Positions 1 through 9,575 of a stretch of 64,000 bases of DNA are shown here, piece by piece. The notes under the pieces are model-generated. The model had not been told where the DNA came from, searched no databases, and worked only from the letters and a program-made list of their open reading frames with translations. Each line of letters opens with the position of its first letter. Position 1 is the stretch's first letter. The stretch spans positions 1,054,001 to 1,118,000 of the forward strand of contig NZ_JAAQPI010000001.1 in NCBI RefSeq assembly GCF_011683955.1, written 5' to 3'. This DNA comes from Pseudomaricurvus alkylphenolicus (lineage in GTDB: Bacteria; Pseudomonadota; Gammaproteobacteria; Pseudomonadales; Cellvibrionaceae). A program made the position numbers and the translations under genes.

Positions 1-1017
1 ACCGGACTGCCCTACGCCAGCACCGCGGTAGCCACCGAGCAAAATGGGCTCGAAGTACCCGTGATGCACGCCTGCGGTCACGACGTACATATGACGGTGT
101 TGGTGGGGACCGCCAGGCGTCTGAGGGCATTGAGCGGGCATTGGCAGGGCACACTGGTTATGATCGCACAACCCGCCGAGGAGCGTTTGGCGGGTGCCAA
201 AAAAATGCTGGAAGACGGGCTCTTTGAACGTTTCCCTCGCCCCGATGCCAATCTCGCGTTACATGTCAGTGATCAGTTTGATGCGGGCACCGTGGCATTC
301 ACCGAAGGCTATATGACCGCCAACGTCGACTCCGTTAATATCCGCGTATTCGGCGAGGGTGGACACGGTGCCTTGCCTCATCAAGCCAAGGACCCGATTG
401 TACTGGCCTCTCAAATTGTACTGGGATTGCAGGCATTGGTTGCACGGGAAGTACCGGCGCTAGACCCCGCCGTGGTTACCGTCGGCTCGTTTCAGGCCGG
501 TTCGAAACACAACGTGATTCCCAATCACGCCGATTTATTGTTAACGGTACGAACCTATTCCGATGACGTGCGACAGCAGTTGCTGGAGGGCATCGAGCGA
601 GTCGCCAAAGGTATGGGCATCGCCGCCGGCTTGCCGGACAGACTGCTGGCCGAGGTCAAGATGCTGGAAGAGGAGAGAACCCTGTCTCACTATAACGACG
701 ATCATTTGTCCCGGCAGGTCAAGGCGCTCTTGCAGGAGCGCCTTGGTGAAGAACGAGTGCTCGCCAGCGATAGCGTTATGGGCGGTGAGGACTTCGCTTT
801 GTACAGTCGCGTCGATCCCCCCATTCCAGGACTGATGTTCTGGCTGGGAGCGTCCGACCCGAATAGATCGGACAATCCACACATGCACAATTCCGGTTTT
901 GCACCGCTGGCTTCACCCACCATTCAAACCGGGGTGTTGGCGATGAGTGAGGCGGTACTTAAATTGATGCGATCGCAATCGGAGCGTGGTTATTCCGCTA
1001 AAGATCGATCTCAATAA
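1..1017 (+). CDS. M20 family amidohydrolase, 5' truncated by the window edge
   Basis: The reading frame is open from base 1, so the N-terminus lies outside the window; the internal ATG at 61 is not the start. The family is metal-dependent amidohydrolases of the hippurate hydrolase / N-acyl amino acid deacylase type, which release a carboxylic acid from an amide conjugate. Visible family motifs are HACGHDVHM, QPAEE, the dimerisation-domain segment GEGGHGALPH and the C-terminal MGGEDFALYS. The gene runs toward the reductive dehalogenase gene and their 3' ends overlap by 20 bases. Its place in the aromatic island would fit hydrolysis of an aroyl-amino acid conjugate, but that is inference; substrate specificity cannot be read from the sequence. 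Confidence 0.88.
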   Translation, partial: TGLPYASTAVATEQNGLEVPVMHACGHDVHMTVLVGTARRLRALSGHWQGTLVMIAQPAEERLAGAKKMLEDGLFERFPRPDANLALHVSDQFDAGTVAFTEGYMTANVDSVNIRVFGEGGHGALPHQAKDPIVLASQIVLGLQALVAREVPALDPAVVTVGSFQAGSKHNVIPNHADLLLTVRTYSDDVRQQLLEGIERVAKGMGIAAGLPDRLLAEVKMLEEERTLSHYNDDHLSRQVKALLQERLGEERVLASDSVMGGEDFALYSRVDPPIPGLMFWLGASDPNRSDNPHMHNSGFAPLASPTIQTGVLAMSEAVLKLMRSQSERGYSAKDRSQ

Positions 1018-4000
1018 CACCATTTTCCTCAGCCGCACGGGACTGACAAAGAATCAGGCTCTGCTCACGTTGAGCATTGGACAGCACAAAGTCCCTGTGT
1101 TCAACCTCGCCGGATTTCAACCCGCATTTGCAAACACCACAGATCCCGTCGCCGCATTTAACATCGACATGGATACCCGCTGCGATCAGTGCATCCGCTG
1201 CCGTCTGCTCCGCATCGACTTTAATCTCTCTGCCGGAGTCCGCCAGTCTCAAGGTAAAGTCATGATTCTCGTAATCGGGTGTTTCCGGAATGGTGAAGTA
1301 TTCTTTGTGCAAGGCGGGTTCCGGCCATCCATTTCGCTCCCCGGCCTCCAGTACAGAGGTCATATAACGTTCAGGACCACAGGTATACAGATGGTAACCC
1401 TCATGGTAATCGCTGAGGAGGGCATCCAGATTCACGCGGTTGCCTTCGTCCGAAAAGTGATACTGTACTTTGTCAGCCCAGGGCATAGTCGCCAGGTCTT
1501 CCAAAAAGCCTGCATTTTCACGGCGACTGCATGAGTAGTGCAGCTCAAACTCGGCATTGATGGCATGGAGCCGATGTGCCATGGCAATCATCGGAGTAAT
1601 ACCAATACCACCGCCCATCAGATAGGTTTTGGTTGCGCACTCATCCAGCGGGAAGTGATTGAGAGGGCGCGAGATAAACACCTTGCGGCCTTCCTGGAAA
1701 ATCTTGTGCAGCAGTTTTGAGCCGCCACGGCCTTCATCTTCGCGCAGGACACCAATCTGGTATTTACTGCGGTCTGCCGGATCACCGGAGAGACTGTACT
1801 GGCGGAAAAACTCAGGAGCGACCACCACATCCAAATGCGCACCGGCATCAAACTCCGGCAGTGGCGATCCATCCAGCGAAGTAAACTCATACTTGGTGAC
1901 GCCATCGGTCATGGTTTCCGCCTTGGAGACCTGAACTCGCATAACCGGTGCCGGTCCTTCAGGTTCCTTGTATTCGTGGGCGAGGTGTTCGGTTTCGCCA
2001 CGGGCAAGTTTCGCCCGGTATTGCTCGGGCGTCAGCATATCCTGATAGGCCTTAATGCCGGCTTCGCGATCCATGGGGAACGGGAAGGGATAGGGCGGTG
2101 GTGCCAGGTTCGCCGGATACACCGCGAGCGTTTGGTCTTCAAATTTAAGCTCCAGATCGGTTTGCAGTTCGCGCACATTGCTGCCGTTATCGGAAAGCGT
2201 GTAGGGTCCTTCGTCTTCCATTTCCAGATCCCACCACCACTTCTTCACCGGGTTGATGCTGCCGTTGCCCAGTTTGTCATCCAGTTTGGCCAGGGTTTTG
2301 GCGCCGCCGGGAATATGGCTGGCGGCCCAGCGGAAAGGTGCCTCGGCAAACAGCCCTTCCAGGTTCCAGGGGCAGGTTTTCATGCAGCGGCCACACATGG
2401 CTCCCGCCGCATTGGTCAAACGGTAGGTGGTGCACTTCTGGCTGTCTGACTTCCAGATCTCATAGCCGTTGAACATGGTCTTGGGGCCGGCGGTAATTGC
2501 GCCGGAGGGGCATTCGCGAGCACATTTATTGCAGCTGTTACAAAAGTTCTGTAAACCAAAATCAATCGGTTTGTCATGCACGAGAGGCATATTAGTGGTG
2601 ATGGCGCCGGACTTCAGGCGCGGGCCCAAGTAAGGGTTCAAAATCACTTCGCCAATTCGACTCACCTCGCCCAGGCCGGACAACAACAGCAACGGCGGCT
2701 GCAGTACCTCTCCATCCATGACGGTGTGAGAGCGGGCACTGTAGCCGAGATTGCGGATTTGTTCGGCCACCACGCCTCCCAACAGTGAAAAGCGCAAATA
2801 GGCGCGCATGGACTGACTGCAGGCAATCCAGTCGTCGCCGGAAGCGCCGTCCATGGTTTCATGCCCTTGATCGATAACGACCGAAATCGCGTTTTTGTGA
2901 TAGGGCGCCAGAGGTTCGCCCAGTGCATCGTGAGAATAGTATGTCCAGTCCGGGCAGCGGCTGATGCCAACCGCATCGGCGCCCAGAAAATAGAGCGCGG
3001 CTTTGATGTTGTCGGCATTGCGCTGCGGGTCTTTGGTTGTATCGGACAGCAACGCGTTCTTTTCGCCGTCCTGCAGCAGGACGAATGCGGCCAGCGGTCG
3101 ACGCGGACCGAAACTGGCGGCACTTTTGCGTACATAGTTGCCATTGCGGGCGGCCTGCTGCACGTGTTTGCCCATATCACCAAAAATGGCGCGGGCGAAC
3201 ATGTCGGTTCGTTTGGGCACCCGGGCGACTCGCAATTCGTCGATAAAGGTGGTGGTTTCATCGACCCGCTTGAGTTTTTCAAACGGGAAAGCGCCATCCT
3301 TAAAGCGGCGTTTGGCAAAGGGTTTGGCGTTAAAGGCGTTTTTGACAAAACCACCCTTGGGCGAACCGCCCATCCACCAGGCGGGGCCGTGGCTTTTCAG
3401 CCGCTCGGCGAGCCCCTGATTGGCGCTGGGGGCCAAGGGTAGATCCGGAGCCAATTCAAAGGTGGTGGTAATGGCACCTATACCAAATTCGCGGCCCAGG
3501 TAGGGGTTATAAACGGCGGGGCCTTCGGAGGTTTGTCTGACTTCTCCCAGGCCCGCAGCCACCGCCAACTTGTTCAAGTCGACATCCGAGCAGGCGCCGG
3601 TATGCCCCCGCGCCTCGTAACCCAGCAGACGCAGGTAGTTGCTCAGCACAATCACCGTTTCCGCTGCCCGCAGGCAGGCCCGTTGGGCTTGAGCCTCTTG
3701 AATCCAGTCGCCACCGGTTTCATCGCGCTCGGGATCGCGGGGGAATTCGTACAAGAAAACCAGTGCATGGGTGTGGTGGTCCACGCGGGTGGGCGGTGCT
3801 TCCATGGTGTCTTTGAGCTCCGCCATGACCACATCGATACCGGCAGCCAGGGTTTTGGTCTGCTTGGTGCGCAAGTCCTCGGCCAGTTGCCCGATATCCG
3901 GATTGACGATGGGCTCCGGCAATAGCATTTCAGGGTGCAACTCGCACACACCGGCCTGGGAGGCGTCATGATAATAACCGAAGGCTTTGAGGTGATTGCT

Positions 4001-4264
4001 GCGCTCCTGCCGGTCAGTGGGGACGACTCCTCGCTCTTTTTTGACCAGACCGTCACGAATGGCATCCAGCATTGCCTGGTAACGGGTCATGGCATTCACC
4101 AGGTTTTCCGGATTCGACGGGTCGTGGAAGGAGGTTGCCTGCATGGGTGGTACAGCGGTTAAATCCGGCGGTGTCGATGCTCGCTGCAGTCGCTCCAGGG
4201 GGTAAGGCCCCAAATGTACCGGTCGATCTTTATAGGAAAATACTCGCATCTGCCCTAATCCCAT
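998..4264 (-). CDS. Self-sufficient cobalamin-dependent reductive dehalogenase fused to flavin reductase and [2Fe-2S] ferredoxin
   Basis: Predicted to remove halogen reductively from an aromatic using cobalamin, with electrons from NAD(P)H passed down its own domains. A degenerate dehalogenase-like half (about 95-280) is followed by the active half (about 390-640) with two [4Fe-4S] sites: Cys575, 578, 581, 585 and Cys611, 624, 627, 631. Then comes a ferredoxin-reductase part (about 770-990) with flavin motif RQYSLSGDP (821-829) and nucleotide motif GGGIGITP (884-891), and a plant-type [2Fe-2S] domain (Cys1037, 1042, 1045, 1073). Tyr489, Lys551 and Arg615 have the same spacing as the active-site Tyr426, Lys488 and Arg552 that I recall for RdhANP of Nitratireductor pacificus. 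There is no Tat signal, which argues for a cytoplasmic catabolic enzyme like BhbA of Comamonas. Numbering uses the ATG at 4264; an ATG at 4249 (MRVFSYKDRP) may be the true start. Confidence 0.93.
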   Translation of the reverse strand: MGLGQMRVFSYKDRPVHLGPYPLERLQRASTPPDLTAVPPMQATSFHDPSNPENLVNAMTRYQAMLDAIRDGLVKKERGVVPTDRQERSNHLKAFGYYHDASQAGVCELHPEMLLPEPIVNPDIGQLAEDLRTKQTKTLAAGIDVVMAELKDTMEAPPTRVDHHTHALVFLYEFPRDPERDETGGDWIQEAQAQRACLRAAETVIVLSNYLRLLGYEARGHTGACSDVDLNKLAVAAGLGEVRQTSEGPAVYNPYLGREFGIGAITTTFELAPDLPLAPSANQGLAERLKSHGPAWWMGGSPKGGFVKNAFNAKPFAKRRFKDGAFPFEKLKRVDETTTFIDELRVARVPKRTDMFARAIFGDMGKHVQQAARNGNYVRKSAASFGPRRPLAAFVLLQDGEKNALLSDTTKDPQRNADNIKAALYFLGADAVGISRCPDWTYYSHDALGEPLAPYHKNAISVVIDQGHETMDGASGDDWIACSQSMRAYLRFSLLGGVVAEQIRNLGYSARSHTVMDGEVLQPPLLLLSGLGEVSRIGEVILNPYLGPRLKSGAITTNMPLVHDKPIDFGLQNFCNSCNKCARECPSGAITAGPKTMFNGYEIWKSDSQKCTTYRLTNAAGAMCGRCMKTCPWNLEGLFAEAPFRWAASHIPGGAKTLAKLDDKLGNGSINPVKKWWWDLEMEDEGPYTLSDNGSNVRELQTDLELKFEDQTLAVYPANLAPPPYPFPFPMDREAGIKAYQDMLTPEQYRAKLARGETEHLAHEYKEPEGPAPVMRVQVSKAETMTDGVTKYEFTSLDGSPLPEFDAGAHLDVVVAPEFFRQYSLSGDPADRSKYQIGVLREDEGRGGSKLLHKIFQEGRKVFISRPLNHFPLDECATKTYLMGGGIGITPMIAMAHRLHAINAEFELHYSCSRRENAGFLEDLATMPWADKVQYHFSDEGNRVNLDALLSDYHEGYHLYTCGPERYMTSVLEAGERNGWPEPALHKEYFTIPETPDYENHDFTLRLADSGREIKVDAEQTAADALIAAGIHVDVKCGDGICGVCKCGLKSGEVEHRDFVLSNAQREQSLILCQSRAAEENGVIEIDL

Positions 4265-4343
4265 GCTGCAGTCATTGTCTGCTCATTACTTAAAGCACTA
4301 CTGTATAGGAGTACCTGACATTAGAAAATTATTATAAACTTAT

Positions 4344-4357
4344 ATGTTCTATAACAT
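4344..4357. promoter_or_regulatory. Imperfect palindrome in the dehalogenase/LysR divergent promoter
   Basis: The 117-base gap between the dehalogenase and the divergent LysR gene is AT-rich and holds ATGTT-N4-AACAT, a dyad of the size and symmetry LysR-type regulators bind. It ends 24 bases before the LysR start. A role as operator for both genes is inferred from position only. Confidence 0.4.
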
Positions 4358-4381
4358 TAATGTATAGGTAAGGTCGGACCC

Positions 4382-5329
4382 ATGACACCGAAACAGCTCA
4401 CCTATTTTACCCGTATTGCCGAGTGCGGAAGCTTCGCGGCGGCCTCAAAAGACCTCCATATCGCCCAACCTGCGCTGAGTCAGCAGATTGCCAATTTGGA
4501 AACTCAGTTGGGGGTGGAGTTGTTTTACCGTAAGCCCAGAGGCGTGGAGCTGACGGAGAGCGGTAAGCGACTAATGAATCGGGCCTACGGTATCCTGCGT
4601 GAAATTGAATCCACCGTGTTGGATATCCAGTCGGCTGATTTGCAACCCAGTGGTGAACTTCGCGTTGGCATAGTGCCGGCGATCAATAACGTTATGGCCA
4701 GTCAGCTGGTCTCGCAGATGGAGCAGCGATACCCGCAGGTTGAGCTGGAGGTGATCAGCGGAGCCTCCCGTTACCTCAATCAGCAGTTGGAGGGGCGCAA
4801 AATCGATATCTGCATTGTGCACCCTGACAGCGGCGGTTTTGGAGACTTCACCACCGAACCTTTGCTGCGAGAAGAGTTGTTTTTTGTTGGGGCAGCGACA
4901 AACAGCTATCCCCATATCAAAAAACGGGGCCAGCAGAGGGTGATCCGTTTTGCTGATATTGCACACTACGTCACCTTATCGACAGAAGTTCATGACGGCC
5001 TTGGATTCAGAGTGCATCAGTACGAGGAAGAGACCGGAGTTGAACTCAACAAGAAACGTTCCTATGGACAACTGCTCACCGACTTGAATGTTATTCTGGA
5101 GGGGCAAGCGCAAATGATTTTGCCCTGGTCAGCGTTCTTTCATTTGGCCGGCGACAAACGTTTGGTTATCGCAAAGATTGTCGAGCCGGTACTTCATCGC
5201 GATGTGTTTATGTTGACGTCTCCAAGTCAGCCGTTGACGAACACTCTGATCAAATCCCAGAGTCTGATTAAGGAGCTGGTGGGGGATATTTTTGTCCAGG
5301 GGCGTAGCGTGGGGGAGTCACTGGTATAG
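4382..5329 (+). CDS. LysR-type transcriptional regulator, divergent from the dehalogenase gene
   Basis: A 315-residue LysR-type regulator of usual length. The N-terminal winged helix-turn-helix is clear (MTPKQLTYFTRIAECGSF, then AQPALSQQIANLE), followed by a periplasmic-binding-protein-like effector domain from about residue 90. It is transcribed away from the reductive dehalogenase across a 117-base AT-rich gap, the usual arrangement for a LysR protein and its target. The natural inference is that it controls the dehalogenase gene in response to the halogenated substrate or a pathway intermediate. Its effector cannot be read from the sequence. It resembles the Nac/Cbl-like branch of the family, but that placement is weak. 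Confidence 0.9.
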   Translation: MTPKQLTYFTRIAECGSFAAASKDLHIAQPALSQQIANLETQLGVELFYRKPRGVELTESGKRLMNRAYGILREIESTVLDIQSADLQPSGELRVGIVPAINNVMASQLVSQMEQRYPQVELEVISGASRYLNQQLEGRKIDICIVHPDSGGFGDFTTEPLLREELFFVGAATNSYPHIKKRGQQRVIRFADIAHYVTLSTEVHDGLGFRVHQYEEETGVELNKKRSYGQLLTDLNVILEGQAQMILPWSAFFHLAGDKRLVIAKIVEPVLHRDVFMLTSPSQPLTNTLIKSQSLIKELVGDIFVQGRSVGESLV

Positions 5330-5473
5330 AAAATCTTTCTTGTTCTGGGTTTCCCGGAAAATCTGTGAGCAGTTTTGGTTCAGTCTTTGGCGGGCAAGTG
5401 CCAGAAACTGACCTTCGGCGTGGGTCTCTGCAGAGAGGACGAAAGGGGCTGGTGATTTTGTGCCACAACGGGC

Positions 5474-5609
5474 GGCTGGGTGTCCGTTGGAGGGGCACGC
5501 TACCGGCCCTCCCGGCTTCCCTCAGTCCCCAATGAGCCAAGCAAAAAACGCTTGTCTCATTGACTCCTTCGGCGTTCGCTTGAAATGCCCCTCCAACGAA
5601 CACCCAGCC
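5474..5609. repeat. Long imperfect inverted repeat with nested hairpin
   Basis: The arms 5474-5497 and 5586-5609 are 24 bases each and pair with one mismatch. Inside lies a second 12-base stem with one mismatch (arms starting AATGAG and ending CTCATT, near 5530-5562). The element fills the gap between the LysR gene and the AraC gene. An open frame crosses it on the minus strand, but its product is low in recognisable protein features and is best read as a by-product of the palindrome. Confidence 0.75.
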
Positions 5610-5681
5610 ACCCTTTAGACCTAGGTACACCAACGCTATTGTTCTGAACTTCGCAGCTATAAACCGTTACTCTGGAGAGCA

Positions 5682-5795
5682 CCGGTCGCGCTCGGAGCGC
5701 GCTGCTACGGTTGGTCAGAGAATCTCGTCGTGGCCAGAGGTGGTTGGGGTATCTTGTAGGAGCCCGCTCCGAGGGCGATTGCGCTCGCAGAGCGC
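5682..5795. repeat. REP-like dispersed palindromic repeat, copy 1
   Basis: GC-rich palindromic units such as GTCGCGCTCGGAGCGCGC followed by TGCTACGG, and GTAGGAGCCCGCTCCGAGGG, occur here in opposite orientation. Close relatives lie at 53029-53219 and 60441-60521. The unit style (GTAG-agc plus GC-rich stem) resembles the REP sequences of Pseudomonas. Together with the inverted repeat at 5474-5609 this accounts for the gene-free interval 5330-5911. Confidence 0.75.
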
Positions 5796-5911
5796 ATTTA
5801 TGAACTTCCGGCTATGGCACTTTTCTGACTATCCAATACCGCCTAACGCTTGTTGAAAATAATGCGCAAACAGAAAAGCTCGATCTTCAACATGAATATC
5901 TGGAATGTCAA

Positions 5912-6808
5912 TTAGTGTTGGCTTTTGCGATAAGCGCCGGCCGTTACGCCCTCCAGCTTTTTAAAAAACCGCGAAAAGTACCCCTGATCTTTAAACCCCA
6001 ATAAAAAGGCGATCTCCTCAACAGACTGACGGGTATAAACCAAACGACGTTTGGCTTCAGCCATTAAACGTTGCTGTACAATCGTCTTTGGGCTGGCTCC
6101 GGCGAACTCATGACAGAGGCGGTTCAGCGTCGAGGTGGACACGTGTAACTCTTCTGCATACAGAGAGACGGGCCAGTGCTCACGAAAATGGCGCTCCACC
6201 AACGCACGAAAACGATTGAGTAACAGTGATTCTCGGTCGGCAATATCGGTTTCCAGTCGATTCTGTTGCAGTTGTCGGTTCAGGCTTAACAGGGTCAAGT
6301 TGGCGAGTAGCGCCAGCGCCTGGTTGCGGTCATTGGAGTAGTGGTCAAACTCCTCGCGGATCTGCTCGATATAGCAGAGGAACTGACGGAACTGGCGTTC
6401 CTCTTCGTTACACCTCATCAATTGCGGCGCGAGATGAATTTCCGTAGCGGGATTAAGATGACGGTCGCTGTGCGCTTTGGTCATTATCGATTCATCAACG
6501 GATAATACGAAGCCGCGGCTGTCTGGCTGAAAGCGAAACCCGTGTACCACTCCGGCAGGTATGGTCACCAACCAGCTTCCGCTCAGCTCGTGTTGGTTGT
6601 CATCCAGGGATACCGTCAGTTCTCCATCAAAAATGCATAAGGTCTGGAACAATCGGGTATGGCGATGGGGTTTGATGACCCAGCCCAGCTCGCTGCTGCG
6701 TTCTGCAATGTCCTCAATGTGGACGAATCCCGGGTCACTTTCTATCGGTTGTTCACCGTATAAACCGTAAAGGGGAACCTTATTTTCTGAAGCAGTTTTA
6801 GTAGGCAT
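5912..6808 (-). CDS. AraC/XylS-family regulator with N-terminal cupin, PobR-like
   Basis: A 298-residue regulator with an N-terminal cupin-like sensing domain (motif PHRHTRLFQT) and a C-terminal double helix-turn-helix of AraC type (about 190-295; the second helix pair ends LLGFKDQGYFSRFFKK). The start is placed at the ATG at 6808 (MPTKTASENK) because residues upstream of it look unlike the family. It is divergent from pobA, which begins 154 bases away. AraC-type PobR/PobC proteins activate pobA on 4-hydroxybenzoate in pseudomonads, so this is the likely pobA activator; that assignment is inference. A second, related regulator follows pobA. Confidence 0.88.
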   Translation of the reverse strand: MPTKTASENKVPLYGLYGEQPIESDPGFVHIEDIAERSSELGWVIKPHRHTRLFQTLCIFDGELTVSLDDNQHELSGSWLVTIPAGVVHGFRFQPDSRGFVLSVDESIMTKAHSDRHLNPATEIHLAPQLMRCNEEERQFRQFLCYIEQIREEFDHYSNDRNQALALLANLTLLSLNRQLQQNRLETDIADRESLLLNRFRALVERHFREHWPVSLYAEELHVSTSTLNRLCHEFAGASPKTIVQQRLMAEAKRRLVYTRQSVEEIAFLLGFKDQGYFSRFFKKLEGVTAGAYRKSQH

Positions 6809-6899
6809 GCGGAACTCGTGGTGCTGGTCTATGCAGCAATCATTTCGGACGATGTTGGCACACCTGATTGAAAAGTACAATTTTCAGATCGATAAGTGA

Positions 6900-8174
<1,275 letters not shown>

Positions 8175-8183
8175 TTCACGGCA

Positions 8184-9062
8184 CTAGGAGCCATTTCGGA
8201 AAGCCCGTGGATTTTCACCGCTTTTTTTCTTGAAAAAACGGGTGAAGTGCGAGGGGTCGGAGAAGCCCAATTGATAGGCAATTTCGGCAATACTCCGGCC
8301 GGTATAGATCAGGCTGCGTTTAGCTTCCAGCAGCAGGCGCTGGTGAACTATCTCCAGTGCCGAGTGCTGACTGATTCTGCGGCAGATACTGTTCAGATGT
8401 GGTGGGGTGATGCCGAGTCGCTCGGCGTACTGAGACACTGGCCAGTGTTCGCTATAGTGCTCTTCCACCAGTCGGATAAAGGCATTGTAGTGTATCTGCC
8501 CGCGGTCATGCCTCTCGGGAGCGGGTGTTTCAGGAACATCGCGGCGGCTCAGGCAAACCAACAGCGTCGTCAAACAGGATTCCAGCATCAGCTGCCGGGA
8601 GGTGGCCCGACTCCGGTATTCACGCGCAATGGTGTCAAACAGTGTATCCAACAGTGATTGCTCTGCGCCGGCGATATAGACCTCGGCGGTTTTCAGGGCA
8701 CCGGTGGTGCCTTCCAGAGACTGTGCAATGCGGTTGAGCAGCGGAGAGGCAATGGAGAGTACCTGCCCCTCGGCGTCCGGCGTCCAGACAAAATCATGTA
8801 CGCAGCCCTCCGGTACCACCAGCACACAGGTGGGGGAGAGGTGCGTCAGTACGCCGTCCAGATGAGCCTCGGCGGAACCCTTTTGCAGGTAGAACAACTG
8901 CGTGATACCGCTGTGGCGGTGGGGGTTGATCTTCCAGTTGTGTTGTCGGCTGCGTTCCACCAGGGGCTCACAGTGCAGCATCTCCAGCTCAAGATTCAAC
9001 ACTGAAGACGGTTTGTCCTCGCCATAGACGACGAAATCGGGAATATCAGCGAATTTGGCCAT
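8184..9062 (-). CDS. AraC/XylS-family regulator, second PobR-like copy
   Basis: A 292-residue regulator with the same build as the one before pobA: a cupin-like domain (PHRHSGITQLFYL) and an AraC DNA-binding domain (about 190-290, with YQLGFSDPSHFTRFFKK). The start is placed at the ATG at 9062; a GTG or ATG six codons upstream is possible. It is convergent with pobA (9 bases between stops) and divergent from ligA, with 111 bases between. The layout suggests it answers to protocatechuate or 4-hydroxybenzoate and drives ligABC. The gap before ligA contains ATGGCCAT, a short palindrome that could be part of an operator. The effector is unknown. Confidence 0.86.
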   Translation of the reverse strand: MAKFADIPDFVVYGEDKPSSVLNLELEMLHCEPLVERSRQHNWKINPHRHSGITQLFYLQKGSAEAHLDGVLTHLSPTCVLVVPEGCVHDFVWTPDAEGQVLSIASPLLNRIAQSLEGTTGALKTAEVYIAGAEQSLLDTLFDTIAREYRSRATSRQLMLESCLTTLLVCLSRRDVPETPAPERHDRGQIHYNAFIRLVEEHYSEHWPVSQYAERLGITPPHLNSICRRISQHSALEIVHQRLLLEAKRSLIYTGRSIAEIAYQLGFSDPSHFTRFFKKKSGENPRAFRNGS

Positions 9063-9173
9063 AATCTTCGAAATTGACAACTATCCCCACCATTTGTCCA
9101 TTCATTATGGCCATTAACTAGTGAAAAATACAACTCATCGGAAGGGTAAGTCACCGACTCAAGAGGACCTATT

Positions 9174-9575
9174 ATGGTTTGGCAAGCGCACGACTACGAC
9201 GATATACCTGGAACCTATGTGTTCGATGGTCAAAGGGCCCACAGCTCCTATGCCCTGAACAAGTTGTTCTACTCCTTTAACACCGAGGCCTGTCGCAAGG
9301 AATTTGATGCGGATCCCGCCGCCTACTGCGATAAGTTTGGCCTCAGTCCTGAGCACAAGCAACTGGTGGTGGAACAGGACTTCTTGGGCATTTTGAGAGC
9401 GGGTACCAATATCTACTATCTGGCCAAGTTCTGCGTACCCCGTGGCGTGACCGTGCAGGATGCGGGCGCCGCATTCCAGGGCATCAGCGGCGATGAGTTT
9501 CGGGAAACACTGTTGAAAAAACGCGAGGGTCTGGAAGAGAGACTGGCGCAGGAGGGAGGTTACTGGAATGGCTAA
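9174..9575 (+). CDS. ligA: Protocatechuate 4,5-dioxygenase, alpha subunit
   Basis: The small subunit of the LigAB extradiol dioxygenase, which opens the ring of protocatechuate to 4-carboxy-2-hydroxymuconate-6-semialdehyde. Its 133 residues carry the conserved LigA features IPGTYVFDG near the N-terminus and the central segment NTEACRKEF followed by a helical bundle that caps the beta-subunit active site. A Shine-Dalgarno AGAGGA lies 7 bases before the ATG. The last 8 bases overlap the ligB start, so the two subunits are translationally coupled, as in other ligAB operons. Confidence 0.96.
   Translation: MVWQAHDYDDIPGTYVFDGQRAHSSYALNKLFYSFNTEACRKEFDADPAAYCDKFGLSPEHKQLVVEQDFLGILRAGTNIYYLAKFCVPRGVTVQDAGAAFQGISGDEFRETLLKKREGLEERLAQEGGYWNG

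Noticed and set aside
5268-5633. Minus-strand open frame of 121 codons
   Set aside because: It runs across the long inverted repeat, overlaps the end of the LysR gene and has no recognisable protein features; it follows from the palindrome.
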